Source: Methylophaga sp.
Lineage (GTDB): Bacteria; Pseudomonadota; Gammaproteobacteria; Nitrosococcales; Methylophagaceae
DNA length: 54,569 nt
NCBI GenBank assembly: GCA_026988435.1
Contig: JALSLH010000040.1
Coordinates: 1 to 54,569 of the forward strand
Direction: 5' to 3'
Numbering within the stretch: the stretch's first letter is position 1; every line of letters starts with the position of its first letter. Below the pieces are notes generated by a model. That model saw only the letters and a program-made list of their open reading frames with translations, was not told where the DNA came from and did no database searches. Below, in pieces: positions 17,614-26,936 of this stretch. Position numbers and translations under genes: made by a program.

Positions 17614-18306
17614 CTAGACGTTCGCTTTTGCTAGCTCAGAGCGGAACTCAGCAAGCACGGTGTCATAAATATTGGCATCACTAGCATTTTTTGCACCGAA
17701 TAACGCAGAACCTGCAACAAATGTACGCGCGCCAGCTTCAGCAATTTCACGGATATTGCTAGGTTTTACACCACCATCAATTTCAAGATCGATATCAAAA
17801 CCGCTGGCATCAATCAATTTGCGAGCTTCTTGTAATTTATCTAAAGTGTGAGGGATGAAAGACTGACCACCAAAACCAGGGTTAACAGACATTAATAAAA
17901 TGCGGTCAACTTTATCTAACACATGCTCAGCTAAAGAAAGAGGTGTAGCAGGGTTAAATACCAAACCCGCTTTACAGCCTTCATTTTTAATTAACTGTAA
18001 GCTGCGATCAATATGTTCAGACGCTTCAGGATGAAAAGTGATAAATGTGGCACCCGCAGCAGCAAAATCAGGAATAATACGGTCAACAGGCTTCACCATC
18101 AAATGCACATCAATTTCATGCGTCACACCATGTTTACGCAAGGCATCGCAGACCAATGGACCAATGGTTAAATTAGGCACATAGTGGTTATCCATCACAT
18201 CAAAGTGAACAACATCAGCACCTGATGCTAATGCATTATCAACTTCTTCGCCTAAACGGGCAAAGTCTGCAGAGAGAATAGATGGAGCAATTTGAAATTT
18301 AGCCAT
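17614..18306 (-). CDS. rpe: Ribulose-phosphate 3-epimerase
   Basis: This 230-residue TIM-barrel enzyme interconverts ribulose-5-phosphate and xylulose-5-phosphate in the pentose phosphate pathway. The motifs [32 protein letters not shown] (with catalytic Asp), [18 protein letters not shown] and [11 protein letters not shown] are all intact. An AAGGG element 9 nt upstream of the ATG is a good ribosome site. As first gene of the run through trpC it probably follows the operon promoter in the 130-nt gap that separates it from the DUF3530 gene; a TAATAT box lies about 40 nt before the ATG on the minus strand. Confidence 0.97.
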   Translation of the reverse strand: MAKFQIAPSILSADFARLGEEVDNALASGADVVHFDVMDNHYVPNLTIGPLVCDALRKHGVTHEIDVHLMVKPVDRIIPDFAAAGATFITFHPEASEHIDRSLQLIKNEGCKAGLVFNPATPLSLAEHVLDKVDRILLMSVNPGFGGQSFIPHTLDKLQEARKLIDASGFDIDLEIDGGVKPSNIREIAEAGARTFVAGSALFGAKNASDANIYDTVLAEFRSELAKANV

Positions 18307-18463
18307 TGTTAAAACCCTTAAAATTATTGGTGAATAAGACTTTCTATATTACCGCATTTAACCATCTTTTTCAGCTTTTGAGATGAAAGTATTTTGATGT
18401 GGGGACTAATCTTGATAATATAAGTGCTTATTATTTTTGGAATATATCACCCTTGTGAAAAGC

Positions 18464-19360
18464 ATGAAAACCTTTATTTTTGTTTTGCTAGCGCTGTTTA
18501 TTTTTCCGGTAAACATTTATGCTGCAGATGAAGGCTCAGCAGCCGAAGATGAAATGGTGAAGACACAAAGTGAAACGTCAGATGAAAGTAGTGGCATAGT
18601 GAGCCAAAGGAGCCCTATCAAAGGTTATCAACCTTTAACCATAGCAGGACAAGAGATTGCCGCGACTTATTTGGAGGAGACTTTGGGTGAGCGGCATGGT
18701 GCAATTATATTGTTACATGACCAAGCTGAAGAATTGGAAGATCAAGGTGTTATAACACCTCTCAGACATCAGATGCCTCAATATGGTTGGTCAACATTGA
18801 CCATTGCTTTAGATTATCCTTTTGAGCCTGATATTTTATTATCAGCTACGGCTGAAAATGTATCTGAAGCGGCACCAACTGAAACTGCTTCAGAAGAGAC
18901 GGCAAAGGCTGAAGGCAAACAAAAGAAAACACCTTTACCAGCAATTTCTAATGCTCAGCGATTAGATGCTGCTATTGCTTTTTTAAAAGAAAAAGAGATT
19001 GATCGCATCATTTATGTGGGGCATGGTGTTGGAGGCAATTTGGCAGTAACCTTATTAGATACAGAAACAACCCCTATACAAGCATTAATTTTGGTGGGAA
19101 CACCGGCATTAAAAACGGATAAGGTGTTTAAAACCTTTAAACACCCTGTTTTAGATTTATATGGCACAAATGATTTGGCGGGTGCTGCCGAAGCAGTACA
19201 GCAAAGGAAAACAATAATGAAGCGGACAGGGAATAGTCAGTATGTTGCACGTAAAATTGCGGGAGCAGATCATCTGTTCACTGGCTTACAAACCACATTG
19301 GTTAACAGCTTGCGCGGCTGGCTAAAAGTGACATTTCTTGATAAGAAAAAGAGCAATTAA
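18464..19360 (+). CDS. DUF3530 family protein (alpha/beta-hydrolase fold)
   Basis: About 298 residues with a signal peptide (MKTFIFVLLALFIFPVNIYA), so it is exported. The mature part resembles DUF3530 proteins, which have an alpha/beta-hydrolase fold: AIILLHDQAE, a strand-turn IIYVGHGVGGNLAV and a late GADHLF. The elbow reads G-H-G-V-G, so the usual nucleophile serine is absent, as in the family as I remember it; ordinary esterase activity is doubtful. A Glu/Ala/Thr-rich stretch at about 137-160 looks disordered. Starts at TTG 18437 and GTG 18455 are possible, but the ATG at 18464 gives the cleanest signal peptide. It overlaps the next gene by 1 nt. Confidence 0.72.
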   Translation: MKTFIFVLLALFIFPVNIYAADEGSAAEDEMVKTQSETSDESSGIVSQRSPIKGYQPLTIAGQEIAATYLEETLGERHGAIILLHDQAEELEDQGVITPLRHQMPQYGWSTLTIALDYPFEPDILLSATAENVSEAAPTETASEETAKAEGKQKKTPLPAISNAQRLDAAIAFLKEKEIDRIIYVGHGVGGNLAVTLLDTETTPIQALILVGTPALKTDKVFKTFKHPVLDLYGTNDLAGAAEAVQQRKTIMKRTGNSQYVARKIAGADHLFTGLQTTLVNSLRGWLKVTFLDKKKSN

Positions 19361-20169
19361 TGCGTCTTTATTATGGTGGCGTAGTGGTACATCAGGCTCA
19401 ATCTGACGAGGGTATGATTGAGGTTGTTGATTTGGGTGATACCCGTTCGATGCATTTTGGTTCTTTACCCCGACAAAGCAGTATGTCTTTGAAGACACCT
19501 CATTCGTTGGAGTTGACTTATACCCAAGCGATGATGGCATGTTTGATTGTTAATCCTAACCCCCAAAAAATACTGGTTGTTGGTTTGGGGGGCGGCTCAT
19601 TAGTCAAGTTTTTGCTTTATCATTTTCCTGAATGTCATATTGATGTAATTGAGTATCGACAAGATGTGATTGATGCCGCTCAAAGCTATTTTAATGTGCC
19701 TAAAAATGATCCTCGTTTAACGATTCATCATGGCGATGGCTACTTGTTTGCTCAGCAACGTTATTTTCAGGATGAAGCGCAGTATGACTTATTGCTGGTC
19801 GATGCTTATGATCACGTTGGGATGGCGGCAAGTGTCGGTGTGCAGGCATTTTTTGATGCCTGCGCGGGCATATTATCAGCATCAGGTGTGATGAGTATTA
19901 ATCTCTGGGGAAGTGATCGTCATTTGTTTAATCAGTCGATGACGCGGATCAATCAAAGTTTTGATGGACGAACAATGGTTTTGCCCGTAGAGAATAAGGG
20001 TAATGTGATTGCGCTCGCCATGAAACAAATAGTGACACAGGCTCATTTGAAAAAGATTAGATCTAGAGTCGAGCAGCAAGAATCTCAATTAAATATAGAT
20101 TTACTTCGATCATTACAAGAATTAATGCGGCAGAACCGATCATTTATTAGCCGATTATTTTCAGTGTAA
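19360..20169 (+). CDS. Spermidine-synthase-like methyltransferase-fold protein
   Basis: A 269-residue protein with a Rossmann-type core: ILVVGLGGGSLVKFLLYHFP (the cofactor-binding glycine loop), IDVIEYRQDVI with an acidic residue, HHGDGYLFAQQ and YDLLLVDAYD. This is the spermidine/spermine synthase fold, but the protein lacks the clear substrate motifs of SpeE, and its N-terminal part is short. It is therefore better called a spermidine-synthase domain protein than an aminopropyltransferase. It is translationally coupled to the DUF3530 gene (overlap TAATG). Function is otherwise unknown. Confidence 0.75.
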   Translation: MRLYYGGVVVHQAQSDEGMIEVVDLGDTRSMHFGSLPRQSSMSLKTPHSLELTYTQAMMACLIVNPNPQKILVVGLGGGSLVKFLLYHFPECHIDVIEYRQDVIDAAQSYFNVPKNDPRLTIHHGDGYLFAQQRYFQDEAQYDLLLVDAYDHVGMAASVGVQAFFDACAGILSASGVMSINLWGSDRHLFNQSMTRINQSFDGRTMVLPVENKGNVIALAMKQIVTQAHLKKIRSRVEQQESQLNIDLLRSLQELMRQNRSFISRLFSV

Positions 20170-20222
20170 AGTGAAAAGTCAGTGTAAAATAGTCGGTTAT
20201 TCTACAAATTAATGGAGTATCC

Positions 20223-21308
20223 ATGTTAAGCGTGTCTGAAATTAAGCAAATCATTCAAAATTATGAAGATATTGCTGCCCAAATGACCTTGGGTGAAAGC
20301 AAAGCAATAATTAGTGTCAATTTAGAGGGTGATAAGTTAATTGTTGCTGTGACTTTAGGCTATCCCGCAAAAGGCTTTGCTGAAACATTGCAAACAGAGC
20401 TTACTACTTTATTACAAAAAGAAACCGCATTAACCGATGTGAGTGTTACTGTTGATTGGAAAATTATCAAGCATAAAGTTCAGCCGGGTATTCAAGGCAT
20501 TAAAAATGTTAAAAATATCATTGCCGTTGCATCTGGAAAAGGTGGCGTGGGCAAATCAACTACATCTGTTAATTTAGCGTTAGCCTTGTCTGCTTCTGGG
20601 GCGAATGTAGGTATTCTTGATGCCGATATTTATGGCCCGAGCCAACCGCAAATGTTGGGCACAAATGAACGACCTGAATCTCCTGATGGCAAGACGATTG
20701 AACCCATTCTCAGCCATGGCTTACAAAGCATGTCGATTGGTTTTTTGATTGATGCTGAACAGCCAATGATTTGGCGAGGCCCCATGTTAACTCAAGCATT
20801 AGATCAAATGCTGAATGATACAAATTGGTCGGATATAGATTATCTCGTTATTGATCTACCACCAGGCACAGGTGATATTCAATTAAGCCTGTCGCAGAAA
20901 GTACCTGTGAGTGGTGCAGTGATTGTGACAACACCGCAAGACATTTCATTACTTGATGCTAGAAAAGCATTAAAAATGTTTGAAAAAGTAAATGTGCCGG
21001 TATTTGGCATTATTGAAAACATGAGTACGCATATCTGTAGCCAGTGTGGCCATGAAGAACACATCTTTGGTGCAGGTGGTGGCGATAAAATGGCAAAAGA
21101 ATATGATCTTGATTTGTTAGGTAGTTTGCCGCTAGATATCAAGATACGCGAAGATGCTGATCAGGGTAAGCCAACAGTTATTGCTGATCCTGAAAGCACC
21201 ATCAGTTTTGCTTACCGCACTATTGCACAAGGTGTGGCGGCAAGATTGGCACAGCAAGCAAAAGCATTTTCTACGGCGTTTCCAGATATCGTTGTGAAAA
21301 ATGACTAA
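20223..21308 (+). CDS. apbC: Mrp/ApbC family iron-sulfur carrier ATPase
   Basis: A 361-residue P-loop NTPase thought to carry and insert Fe-S clusters. Residues 1-85 form a MIP18/DUF59-like domain. The deviant Walker A GKGGVGKST is at 105-113, followed by LDADIYGPSQPQML and DYLVIDLPPGTGDIQLSL. The cluster-binding pair CSQC is at Cys272 and Cys275. The length is normal for gammaproteobacterial Mrp. An ATG after GGAG (about 20212-20216) marks the start. It precedes dcd, a neighbour seen in other gammaproteobacteria, with a small repeat element between them. Confidence 0.93.
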   Translation: MLSVSEIKQIIQNYEDIAAQMTLGESKAIISVNLEGDKLIVAVTLGYPAKGFAETLQTELTTLLQKETALTDVSVTVDWKIIKHKVQPGIQGIKNVKNIIAVASGKGGVGKSTTSVNLALALSASGANVGILDADIYGPSQPQMLGTNERPESPDGKTIEPILSHGLQSMSIGFLIDAEQPMIWRGPMLTQALDQMLNDTNWSDIDYLVIDLPPGTGDIQLSLSQKVPVSGAVIVTTPQDISLLDARKALKMFEKVNVPVFGIIENMSTHICSQCGHEEHIFGAGGGDKMAKEYDLDLLGSLPLDIKIREDADQGKPTVIADPESTISFAYRTIAQGVAARLAQQAKAFSTAFPDIVVKND

Positions 21309-21347
21309 TTAGCTATTTGCTGACGATCATAATCACGTTATTATTAA

Positions 21348-21505
21348 GGAGACTTGAAATAAGTCATGGTTGTTTTATGCTGGCTGAAATCGCCCCAAAC
21401 TTATTCGAAAATTACCGGAATAGAACAACTATTACCGCAATTTCTGAAGAAGTTTAGAACCATTTCATCTGAGCCTAAATTCAACCAGACTTAATCAGAG
21501 ATCCC
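21348..21505. mobile_element. Putative 158-bp MITE with TTAA flanks
   Basis: The ends GGAGACTTGAAATAAGTC (21348-21365) and the complement of GACTTAATCAGAGATCCC (21488-21505) share their outermost GG and inner TAAGTC, with partial agreement between. Each side is flanked by TTAA, as expected of a 4-bp target duplication. The inside has no gene; the 42-codon frame from 21366 has no good ribosome site and is probably incidental. Such ends fit a non-autonomous derivative of an insertion sequence, but I cannot name the family. Confidence 0.45.
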
Positions 21506-21536
21506 TTAAGTTTAACTAAGAAAAGCGATTTAGAAA

Positions 21537-22103
21537 ATGAGTATAAAATCAGATAAATGGATCCGTCGTATGGCGGAAGAGCACGATATGATTTCACCTT
21601 TTGAACCGGGTCAAGTGCGTGAAGGTGATAATGGTCGTATGATCTCATACGGCACATCGAGTTATGGCTACGATGTGCGCTGTTCAAGTGAATTTAAAGT
21701 ATTTACCAATATTAACTCTGCGATTGTAGATCCTAAAAACTTTGATGAAGGTAGTTTTGTTGATGTTAATTCTGATGTTTGTATTATCCCTCCAAATTCA
21801 TTTGCTTTAGCACGAACAGTTGAAAAATTTAAAATACCTCGTAATGTATTAACGATTTGCCTCGGTAAATCAACCTACGCACGCTGCGGTATTATCGTTA
21901 ATGTCACACCATTAGAGCCAGAATGGGAAGGTTATGTGACCTTAGAATTTTCTAATACAACAACATTGCCTGCGAAGATTTATGCCAACGAAGGTATCGC
22001 TCAAATGCTGTTTTTTGAATCAGACGAAGTCTGTGAAACATCGTATGCTGATCGTGGCGGCAAGTATCAAGGTCAAGAGGGCGTAACCTTACCCAAGTCA
22101 TAG
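21537..22103 (+). CDS. dcd: dCTP deaminase
   Basis: This 188-residue enzyme deaminates dCTP to dUTP, feeding dTMP synthesis. It contains [13 protein letters not shown], the catalytic-site [21 protein letters not shown] and a C-terminal [15 protein letters not shown] that closes over the nucleotide. The [12 protein letters not shown] segment holds the catalytic Glu. The length and motifs match E. coli-type Dcd rather than the bifunctional archaeal form. The ribosome site is weak (AAGAAAAG); upstream sequence is occupied by the repeat element at 21348-21505, which may carry or disturb its promoter. Confidence 0.96.
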   Translation: MSIKSDKWIRRMAEEHDMISPFEPGQVREGDNGRMISYGTSSYGYDVRCSSEFKVFTNINSAIVDPKNFDEGSFVDVNSDVCIIPPNSFALARTVEKFKIPRNVLTICLGKSTYARCGIIVNVTPLEPEWEGYVTLEFSNTTTLPAKIYANEGIAQMLFFESDEVCETSYADRGGKYQGQEGVTLPKS

Positions 22104-22222
22104 ACTTTATTACTGATACTTAATATTTAAGATTGAAGACTTTGAAGCAGAACAAGCTTTTATTGTCGAAGATAGAGTAAATTTAGTGTGGGACAAACTT
22201 GGAAAATAAGCACGGAAAATTT

Positions 22223-23320
22223 ATGTTGACACAATTTTATCGTATTCTTCAATTAAGCTTACTGGCACTTTTATTAAGTGCATGCAGTAACGAACGTGAG
22301 TCGGATAAACAATGGCCTCACAGTGATTTAAGCAGCTATGCAGCCGCTTTTTCACCAAATGGAAAATACGTATTGGTCGGGGATACTGATGCACCGGCAC
22401 GACTTTGGGACATTGAAAACAATAGTGTTGTTTATACATGGCAAAATAACGAAGAAATAGGCACAACAACGGTTGTTGGTTTTTCTGCCGATAGTAAGGT
22501 GGCTGCAACTGTTGAGCAAGGTGGAAAAGTATCGGATGTAAAAGCCTCGTTTAGGAACGAGGTCGAAATCGTAGAGCAAGATGTGATTGTATTGTGGGAG
22601 GTAGCGACAGGTAAGCCAATGTTGCGCTTGAGCTTCCCAGTTAGAATCAAGGCTATTGCTTTGTCGCAGCATGGTGATTATTTACTGTTAGCTTTGTATG
22701 ATCGCACCGTGGTTTATTTTGATGTAATCGAAAACCGAGTTTTACAGATCTTAGAACACGATGGTGAAGCCGTTAACTCTCCTATCAATCAATTGATTAA
22801 TGCGGTTGCTATTTCACCTAGTGGTAAATATGCCTTAACAGGTGGCGATGATCAAACCGCACGATTATGGCGTTTAGAAACGGGTGAACAGTTACGTAGC
22901 TGGAAGCACGAAAATAAGGTCAATATAGTGGCATTCTATCCTAAAGGTGGTTATGTTTTGACCGGTGCAGGCAATGGCCAAACTCACTTTTGGAATATGA
23001 AAACAGGTGAAGAGAAATATATTTTACGTGATTCTTTATGGCCTAAAGACATGGCGTTGCCCAATTTTCCGGCATTTAAAAGTACAACCTCAGCATTTGA
23101 TTTTTCACCTGATAATAAATATCTAGTAACAGGCCACCCCTCACAAAAAATATGTCTATGGAAGGTAGCAACAGGTGACAAAATTGATTGCTGGCAAGTC
23201 GCAAGAAAAAAAGCATTGCGACCAGGTGTGGTTTTGCAAGCGGTAGCCTTTTCTCAAGATGGGAAATCTGTCTATAGTGAATCAGGCAATGGTATTGGGC
23301 AGAAGTGGAAAATAAAATAG
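22223..23320 (+). CDS. WD40-repeat lipoprotein
   Basis: A 365-residue protein beginning with a lipoprotein signal (LSLLALLLSACS; the lipobox Cys follows L-S-A). The mature part has several WD40-like blades, seen as repeated A-x-S/F-S-P-x-G-K-Y and a terminal W-like ending: AARLWDIENN, VIVLWEVATG, TARLWRLETG, THFWNMKTG and ICLWKVATG. It should fold as a beta-propeller anchored to the outer or inner membrane and act as a binding scaffold. ATG 22223 is chosen over TTG 22199 because GGAA lies 6 nt upstream and the signal peptide starts there. Partners are not evident from the neighbours. Confidence 0.85.
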   Translation: MLTQFYRILQLSLLALLLSACSNERESDKQWPHSDLSSYAAAFSPNGKYVLVGDTDAPARLWDIENNSVVYTWQNNEEIGTTTVVGFSADSKVAATVEQGGKVSDVKASFRNEVEIVEQDVIVLWEVATGKPMLRLSFPVRIKAIALSQHGDYLLLALYDRTVVYFDVIENRVLQILEHDGEAVNSPINQLINAVAISPSGKYALTGGDDQTARLWRLETGEQLRSWKHENKVNIVAFYPKGGYVLTGAGNGQTHFWNMKTGEEKYILRDSLWPKDMALPNFPAFKSTTSAFDFSPDNKYLVTGHPSQKICLWKVATGDKIDCWQVARKKALRPGVVLQAVAFSQDGKSVYSESGNGIGQKWKIK

Positions 23321-23329
23321 AGATGCCCT

Positions 23330-23650
23330 ATGCTTAAATTAGTTTTCTTTGTGCCTGAAAGTCATAAAGAATCTGTAAAAGAGGCTGTTTTTGAGCAGGG
23401 CGCTGGCCGCTACGAAGGATATGACTGCTGCTCATGGGAAACACTGGGAACGGGTCAATTTAAACCGTTATCAGGCAGCCAGCCTTTTATCGGGCAACAA
23501 GATAAGCTTAAAACTGTGGCTGAATATCGAGTAGAAATGATTTGTTCAGAAGAACATATTCGAGCGGTACTGCTAGCATTAATGAATAGTCACCCCTATG
23601 AAACTCCTGCCTATGAAGTACAGTCAATTAAAACACTAAACGACTTTTAA
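23330..23650 (+). CDS. YqfO/NIF3-associated CutA-like domain protein
   Basis: A 106-residue protein whose start, LKLVFFVPESHKESVKEAVF, and GAGRYEGYDCCSWETLGTGQ followed by F match the small domain often inserted in NIF3/YqfO proteins, here free-standing. The C-terminal SHPYETPAYEV is also diagnostic, resembling CutA-like trimeric proteins. No enzymatic role is established. It is 10 nt after the WD40 lipoprotein gene and 18 nt before pepN, so may be co-transcribed with both. Confidence 0.85.
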   Translation: MLKLVFFVPESHKESVKEAVFEQGAGRYEGYDCCSWETLGTGQFKPLSGSQPFIGQQDKLKTVAEYRVEMICSEEHIRAVLLALMNSHPYETPAYEVQSIKTLNDF

Positions 23651-23667
23651 CCTATCAGAGCTATTAC

Positions 23668-26310
23668 ATGACTACACCTAAAGAAACTTTTTTAGCTGAC
23701 TACCAAGTACCTAACTATCTAATTGATACAGTGCATTTGCATTTCGAATTAGATGCATCAAAAACGCATGTGAGAAGTGTGTTGAGTATGCGTAAAAATC
23801 CGCAAGGTAATGGTGGCGACTGTGTGCTTGATGGTGAGCAACTTGAATTGTTATCAATTAAAGTTGACGGGCGACAGCTACAGGGCAATGAGTATCAGCG
23901 AACTGAAAAGAGTTTACGTTTATCTTCACTGCCTGATAGCTTTGAATTAGAAATTGAAACGCTTATTCAACCCGATCAAAATACGGCATTAGAAGGCTTA
24001 TATCATTCTGGAACATTACTTTGCACACAATGTGAAGCGGAAGGGTTTAGACGTATTACTTATTATCTAGATCGACCTGATGTGATGGCTATATTTACGG
24101 TTTCTCTTGTCGCGGATAAACAGCTGTGGCCAATTATGTTGGCAAATGGAAACCTCGAAGAGCAAGGCCAATTTGAAGATGGGCGACATTGGACACGTTG
24201 GCATGATCCACACCCGAAACCAAGTTATCTCTTTGCTTTAGTGGCGGGTGACTTATATCGCCAGCAAGATAGTTTTACTACACAATCTGGTCGAGATGTA
24301 AGCCTGCAAATATATGTTGATCATGAAAATAGCCACAAATGTGATCATGCGTTGAACTCTTTGAAGCAAGCGATGAAATGGGATGAAGAAACCTATGGCC
24401 GTGAATATGATTTAGATGTGTTTATGATCGTTGCTGTTAATGATTTTAATATGGGGGCAATGGAGAATAAAGGCTTAAATATATTTAATGCTTCATGTGT
24501 ACTGGCAAGCCCTGAAACTGCAACAGATGCAGATTATTATCGAATTCAAAGTATTGTTGGTCATGAATACTTTCATAATTGGTCAGGCAATCGCGTCACA
24601 TGTCGTGATTGGTTTCAGCTTAGCTTGAAAGAGGGCTTTACGGTATTACGAGATCAACAATTTAGTGCTGCACTTAATTCTGAGGCAGTGCAACGAATTG
24701 ATGATGTAAACCAACTACGCACCATGCAGTTTGCTGAAGATGCCGGCCCAATGGCGCATCCTGTGCGGCCAGCCTCGTTTATCGAGATCAGTAACTTTTA
24801 TACGGTGACAATCTACGAAAAGGGCGCTGAAGTTGTAGGCATGATTAAGACGATTGTCGGTGATGAGGGCTTTAGAAAAGGAACCGATCTCTATTTCGAC
24901 CGTCACGATGGTCAAGCTGTTACCACCGATGATTTTGTGCAAGCTATTGAAGATGCTAACGCTGTAGATTTAAATCAATTCAAACGATGGTATTCACAAG
25001 CTGGTACACCGCAAATTGTTATTGATGGGCAGTATAATGACTTTAATAATACATATAGTTTGACGGTCTCTCAATCATGCCCTGCGACACCGGATCAAGA
25101 AGATAAAGAAGCGTTTCACATTCCTTTAGCTGTGGGGTTATTAGACCAGAAAGGAGAAGCACTTTCATTACGACTTGAAGATGATGAAGCCGATTTTGAT
25201 GGTGATACACGTGTCTTATCTATTACCGAATCAACACAGACCTTTATATTTAATAATGTGCAATTTAAGCCGGTTCTTTCGGTATTACGTGGCTTTTCAG
25301 CCCCAGTCATTGTTAAAGCCAAGTATTCAAATGAAGAATTAGCCTTTTTAATGGCTCATGATAGTGATAGCTTTAATCGCTGGGATGCAGGGCAAACGTT
25401 GTTGATTAATGTGCTGTTAAAGCTAGCTGAAGACATTCAACAACAAAACTCGCTTAGTATTCCTAACGACTTGATCCAGCAGTTTAAATTTATTCTGATG
25501 GATAAAAAACTAGATCCTGCATTGATTGCTAAAATGCTATCGTTACCGACAGAAAATTATTTGGCCGCACAAATGGAAAATGCCGATGTTGATGCAATAC
25601 ATAATGCTAGACAGTTTTTGAAGAAGAAATTAGCTAATGACTTGAAAGATGAATTTATAGCGATATATCAACAGCATAACTCACTAGATAAGTATCAATT
25701 TAATGCGCATGATATGGCGCGCAGAACGCTTAAAAATAGTTGCTTAAGCTACTTGATGGCAACGGATGATCCCATGCAGACACAACGTTGCCTCAAACAA
25801 ATGAAGCAGTCAGATAATATGACCGATGCGATTGCTGGACTAGTTTTAGTAGCAAACCAAGCCGGGCCAGAAGGAGAACATGCACTTCGTGCATTTTATG
25901 AACAATGGCAACATGATCGTTTAGTCGTAGATAAATGGTTAACGGTGCAAGCTCAATCTAGCTTACCAGATACATTGTTACGGATTAAAGGCTTGATGAA
26001 GCATCCTGCCTTTAGTATTAAAAACCCTAATAATGTGCGTGCACTTATAGGACAATTCTGCCGAAATAATCCGATTAATTTTCATGCAAAAGATGGTTCT
26101 GGCTACCGTTTTTTAGCAGAACAAATCTTAGTACTCAATAAACTGAACCCGCAAGTTGCTTCACGCATGCTAGGCGCTTTTAATTCTTGGCGGCAATATG
26201 ATGAAGTGCGGCAAGGATTAATGAAGAAAGCATTATCAGAAATTGCGAACTATGATGACTTATCTCCTGATGTGTATGAAGTTGTGAACAAGTATTTAGC
26301 CGATGTTTAA
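23668..26310 (+). CDS. pepN: Aminopeptidase N
   Basis: An 880-residue zinc aminopeptidase of the M1 family that removes N-terminal residues from peptides in the cytoplasm. The exopeptidase motif GAMENKGLNIFN lies at about 263-274. The zinc site HEYFHNW has His299, Glu300 and His303, and the third ligand Glu322 falls in SLKEGF. Length and spacing nearly equal E. coli PepN (870 residues). Its stop overlaps the start of the HIT-domain gene by 8 nt, indicating an operon. Confidence 0.96.
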   Translation: MTTPKETFLADYQVPNYLIDTVHLHFELDASKTHVRSVLSMRKNPQGNGGDCVLDGEQLELLSIKVDGRQLQGNEYQRTEKSLRLSSLPDSFELEIETLIQPDQNTALEGLYHSGTLLCTQCEAEGFRRITYYLDRPDVMAIFTVSLVADKQLWPIMLANGNLEEQGQFEDGRHWTRWHDPHPKPSYLFALVAGDLYRQQDSFTTQSGRDVSLQIYVDHENSHKCDHALNSLKQAMKWDEETYGREYDLDVFMIVAVNDFNMGAMENKGLNIFNASCVLASPETATDADYYRIQSIVGHEYFHNWSGNRVTCRDWFQLSLKEGFTVLRDQQFSAALNSEAVQRIDDVNQLRTMQFAEDAGPMAHPVRPASFIEISNFYTVTIYEKGAEVVGMIKTIVGDEGFRKGTDLYFDRHDGQAVTTDDFVQAIEDANAVDLNQFKRWYSQAGTPQIVIDGQYNDFNNTYSLTVSQSCPATPDQEDKEAFHIPLAVGLLDQKGEALSLRLEDDEADFDGDTRVLSITESTQTFIFNNVQFKPVLSVLRGFSAPVIVKAKYSNEELAFLMAHDSDSFNRWDAGQTLLINVLLKLAEDIQQQNSLSIPNDLIQQFKFILMDKKLDPALIAKMLSLPTENYLAAQMENADVDAIHNARQFLKKKLANDLKDEFIAIYQQHNSLDKYQFNAHDMARRTLKNSCLSYLMATDDPMQTQRCLKQMKQSDNMTDAIAGLVLVANQAGPEGEHALRAFYEQWQHDRLVVDKWLTVQAQSSLPDTLLRIKGLMKHPAFSIKNPNNVRALIGQFCRNNPINFHAKDGSGYRFLAEQILVLNKLNPQVASRMLGAFNSWRQYDEVRQGLMKKALSEIANYDDLSPDVYEVVNKYLADV

Positions 26311-26737
26311 GCTGGACCCGCGATTAGAGCAAGACACAATCCAACTCGGCGATTTTTCTCTGAGCAAAGTATTGTTGATGAATGATGCACGTTATCCATG
26401 GGTGATCTTAGTGCCAAGAGTCGTAGGTTTGACAGAAGTTTTTCAGCTAAATAATAAACAACAAGTTCAATTAATGAATGAATCAAACTTTGTTGCAGAA
26501 AAATTAAAGGCCTTGGCTCAAGCTGACAAAATGAATGTTGCCGCATTAGGAAATATTGTATCGCAGTTACATATACACCATGTTGCACGGTTCACTGGCG
26601 ATGAATCGTGGCCGGCGCCTGTTTGGGGTAAGGGGCAAGTCATTCAGTATGATAAAGCTGAGCGAGATGCTGTGTGTCAGCAACTTACACAATTATTTTC
26701 TGATTTATTACAAGATAATGATGGAATTATACTTTAG
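26303..26737 (+). CDS. HIT domain protein
   Basis: A 144-residue histidine-triad protein, a family of nucleotide hydrolases and transferases. The triad motif is QLHIHHVAR (H-x-H-H), preceded by NVAALGNIVSQ. The N-terminal half, with ARYPWVILVPRV, is typical of a gammaproteobacterial group of about 140-residue HIT proteins. The nucleotide substrate is unknown. It overlaps pepN by 8 nt and the DUF2835 gene by 20 nt. Confidence 0.9.
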   Translation: MFKLDPRLEQDTIQLGDFSLSKVLLMNDARYPWVILVPRVVGLTEVFQLNNKQQVQLMNESNFVAEKLKALAQADKMNVAALGNIVSQLHIHHVARFTGDESWPAPVWGKGQVIQYDKAERDAVCQQLTQLFSDLLQDNDGIIL

Positions 26738-26936
26738 TCTAAATGTAAGCCGAGAGCAGGCCTTACGTTATTATCAAGGTAATGCAAGAACGGTAATTGT
26801 AACTGCGGTGACAGGTCAAAAGCTGCAATTCCCTGCTGAGCATATTAGGTCTTTTATAGATCAAAATGGTATTCAAGGGCAGTTCAGAATCCAATTTGAT
26901 AAAGATAATAAATTGATCGAACTAAATCGTATCTAG
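26718..26936 (+). CDS. DUF2835 family protein
   Basis: A small protein of about 72 residues. ELYFSLNVSREQALRYYQGN, VTAVTGQKLQFPAEHIRSF and GIQGQFRIQFDKDNKLIEL match a gammaproteobacterial DUF2835 family with no known function. Tandem ATG codons at 26718 and 26721 lie within the end of the HIT gene. The longer frame from 26556 is not used because it is a shadow of that gene. Its last 15 nt overlap the end of the convergent GGDEF/EAL gene. Confidence 0.85.
   Translation: MMELYFSLNVSREQALRYYQGNARTVIVTAVTGQKLQFPAEHIRSFIDQNGIQGQFRIQFDKDNKLIELNRI

Noticed and set aside
21366-21494. 42-codon plus-strand open frame
   Set aside because: It lies inside the small element at 21348-21505, and the only Shine-Dalgarno-like sequence is 14 nt away.
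22221-22672. Overlapping minus-strand frames of 72-106 residues opposite the WD40 gene
   Set aside because: They are antisense shadows of a gene with a clear lipobox and WD40 repeats.
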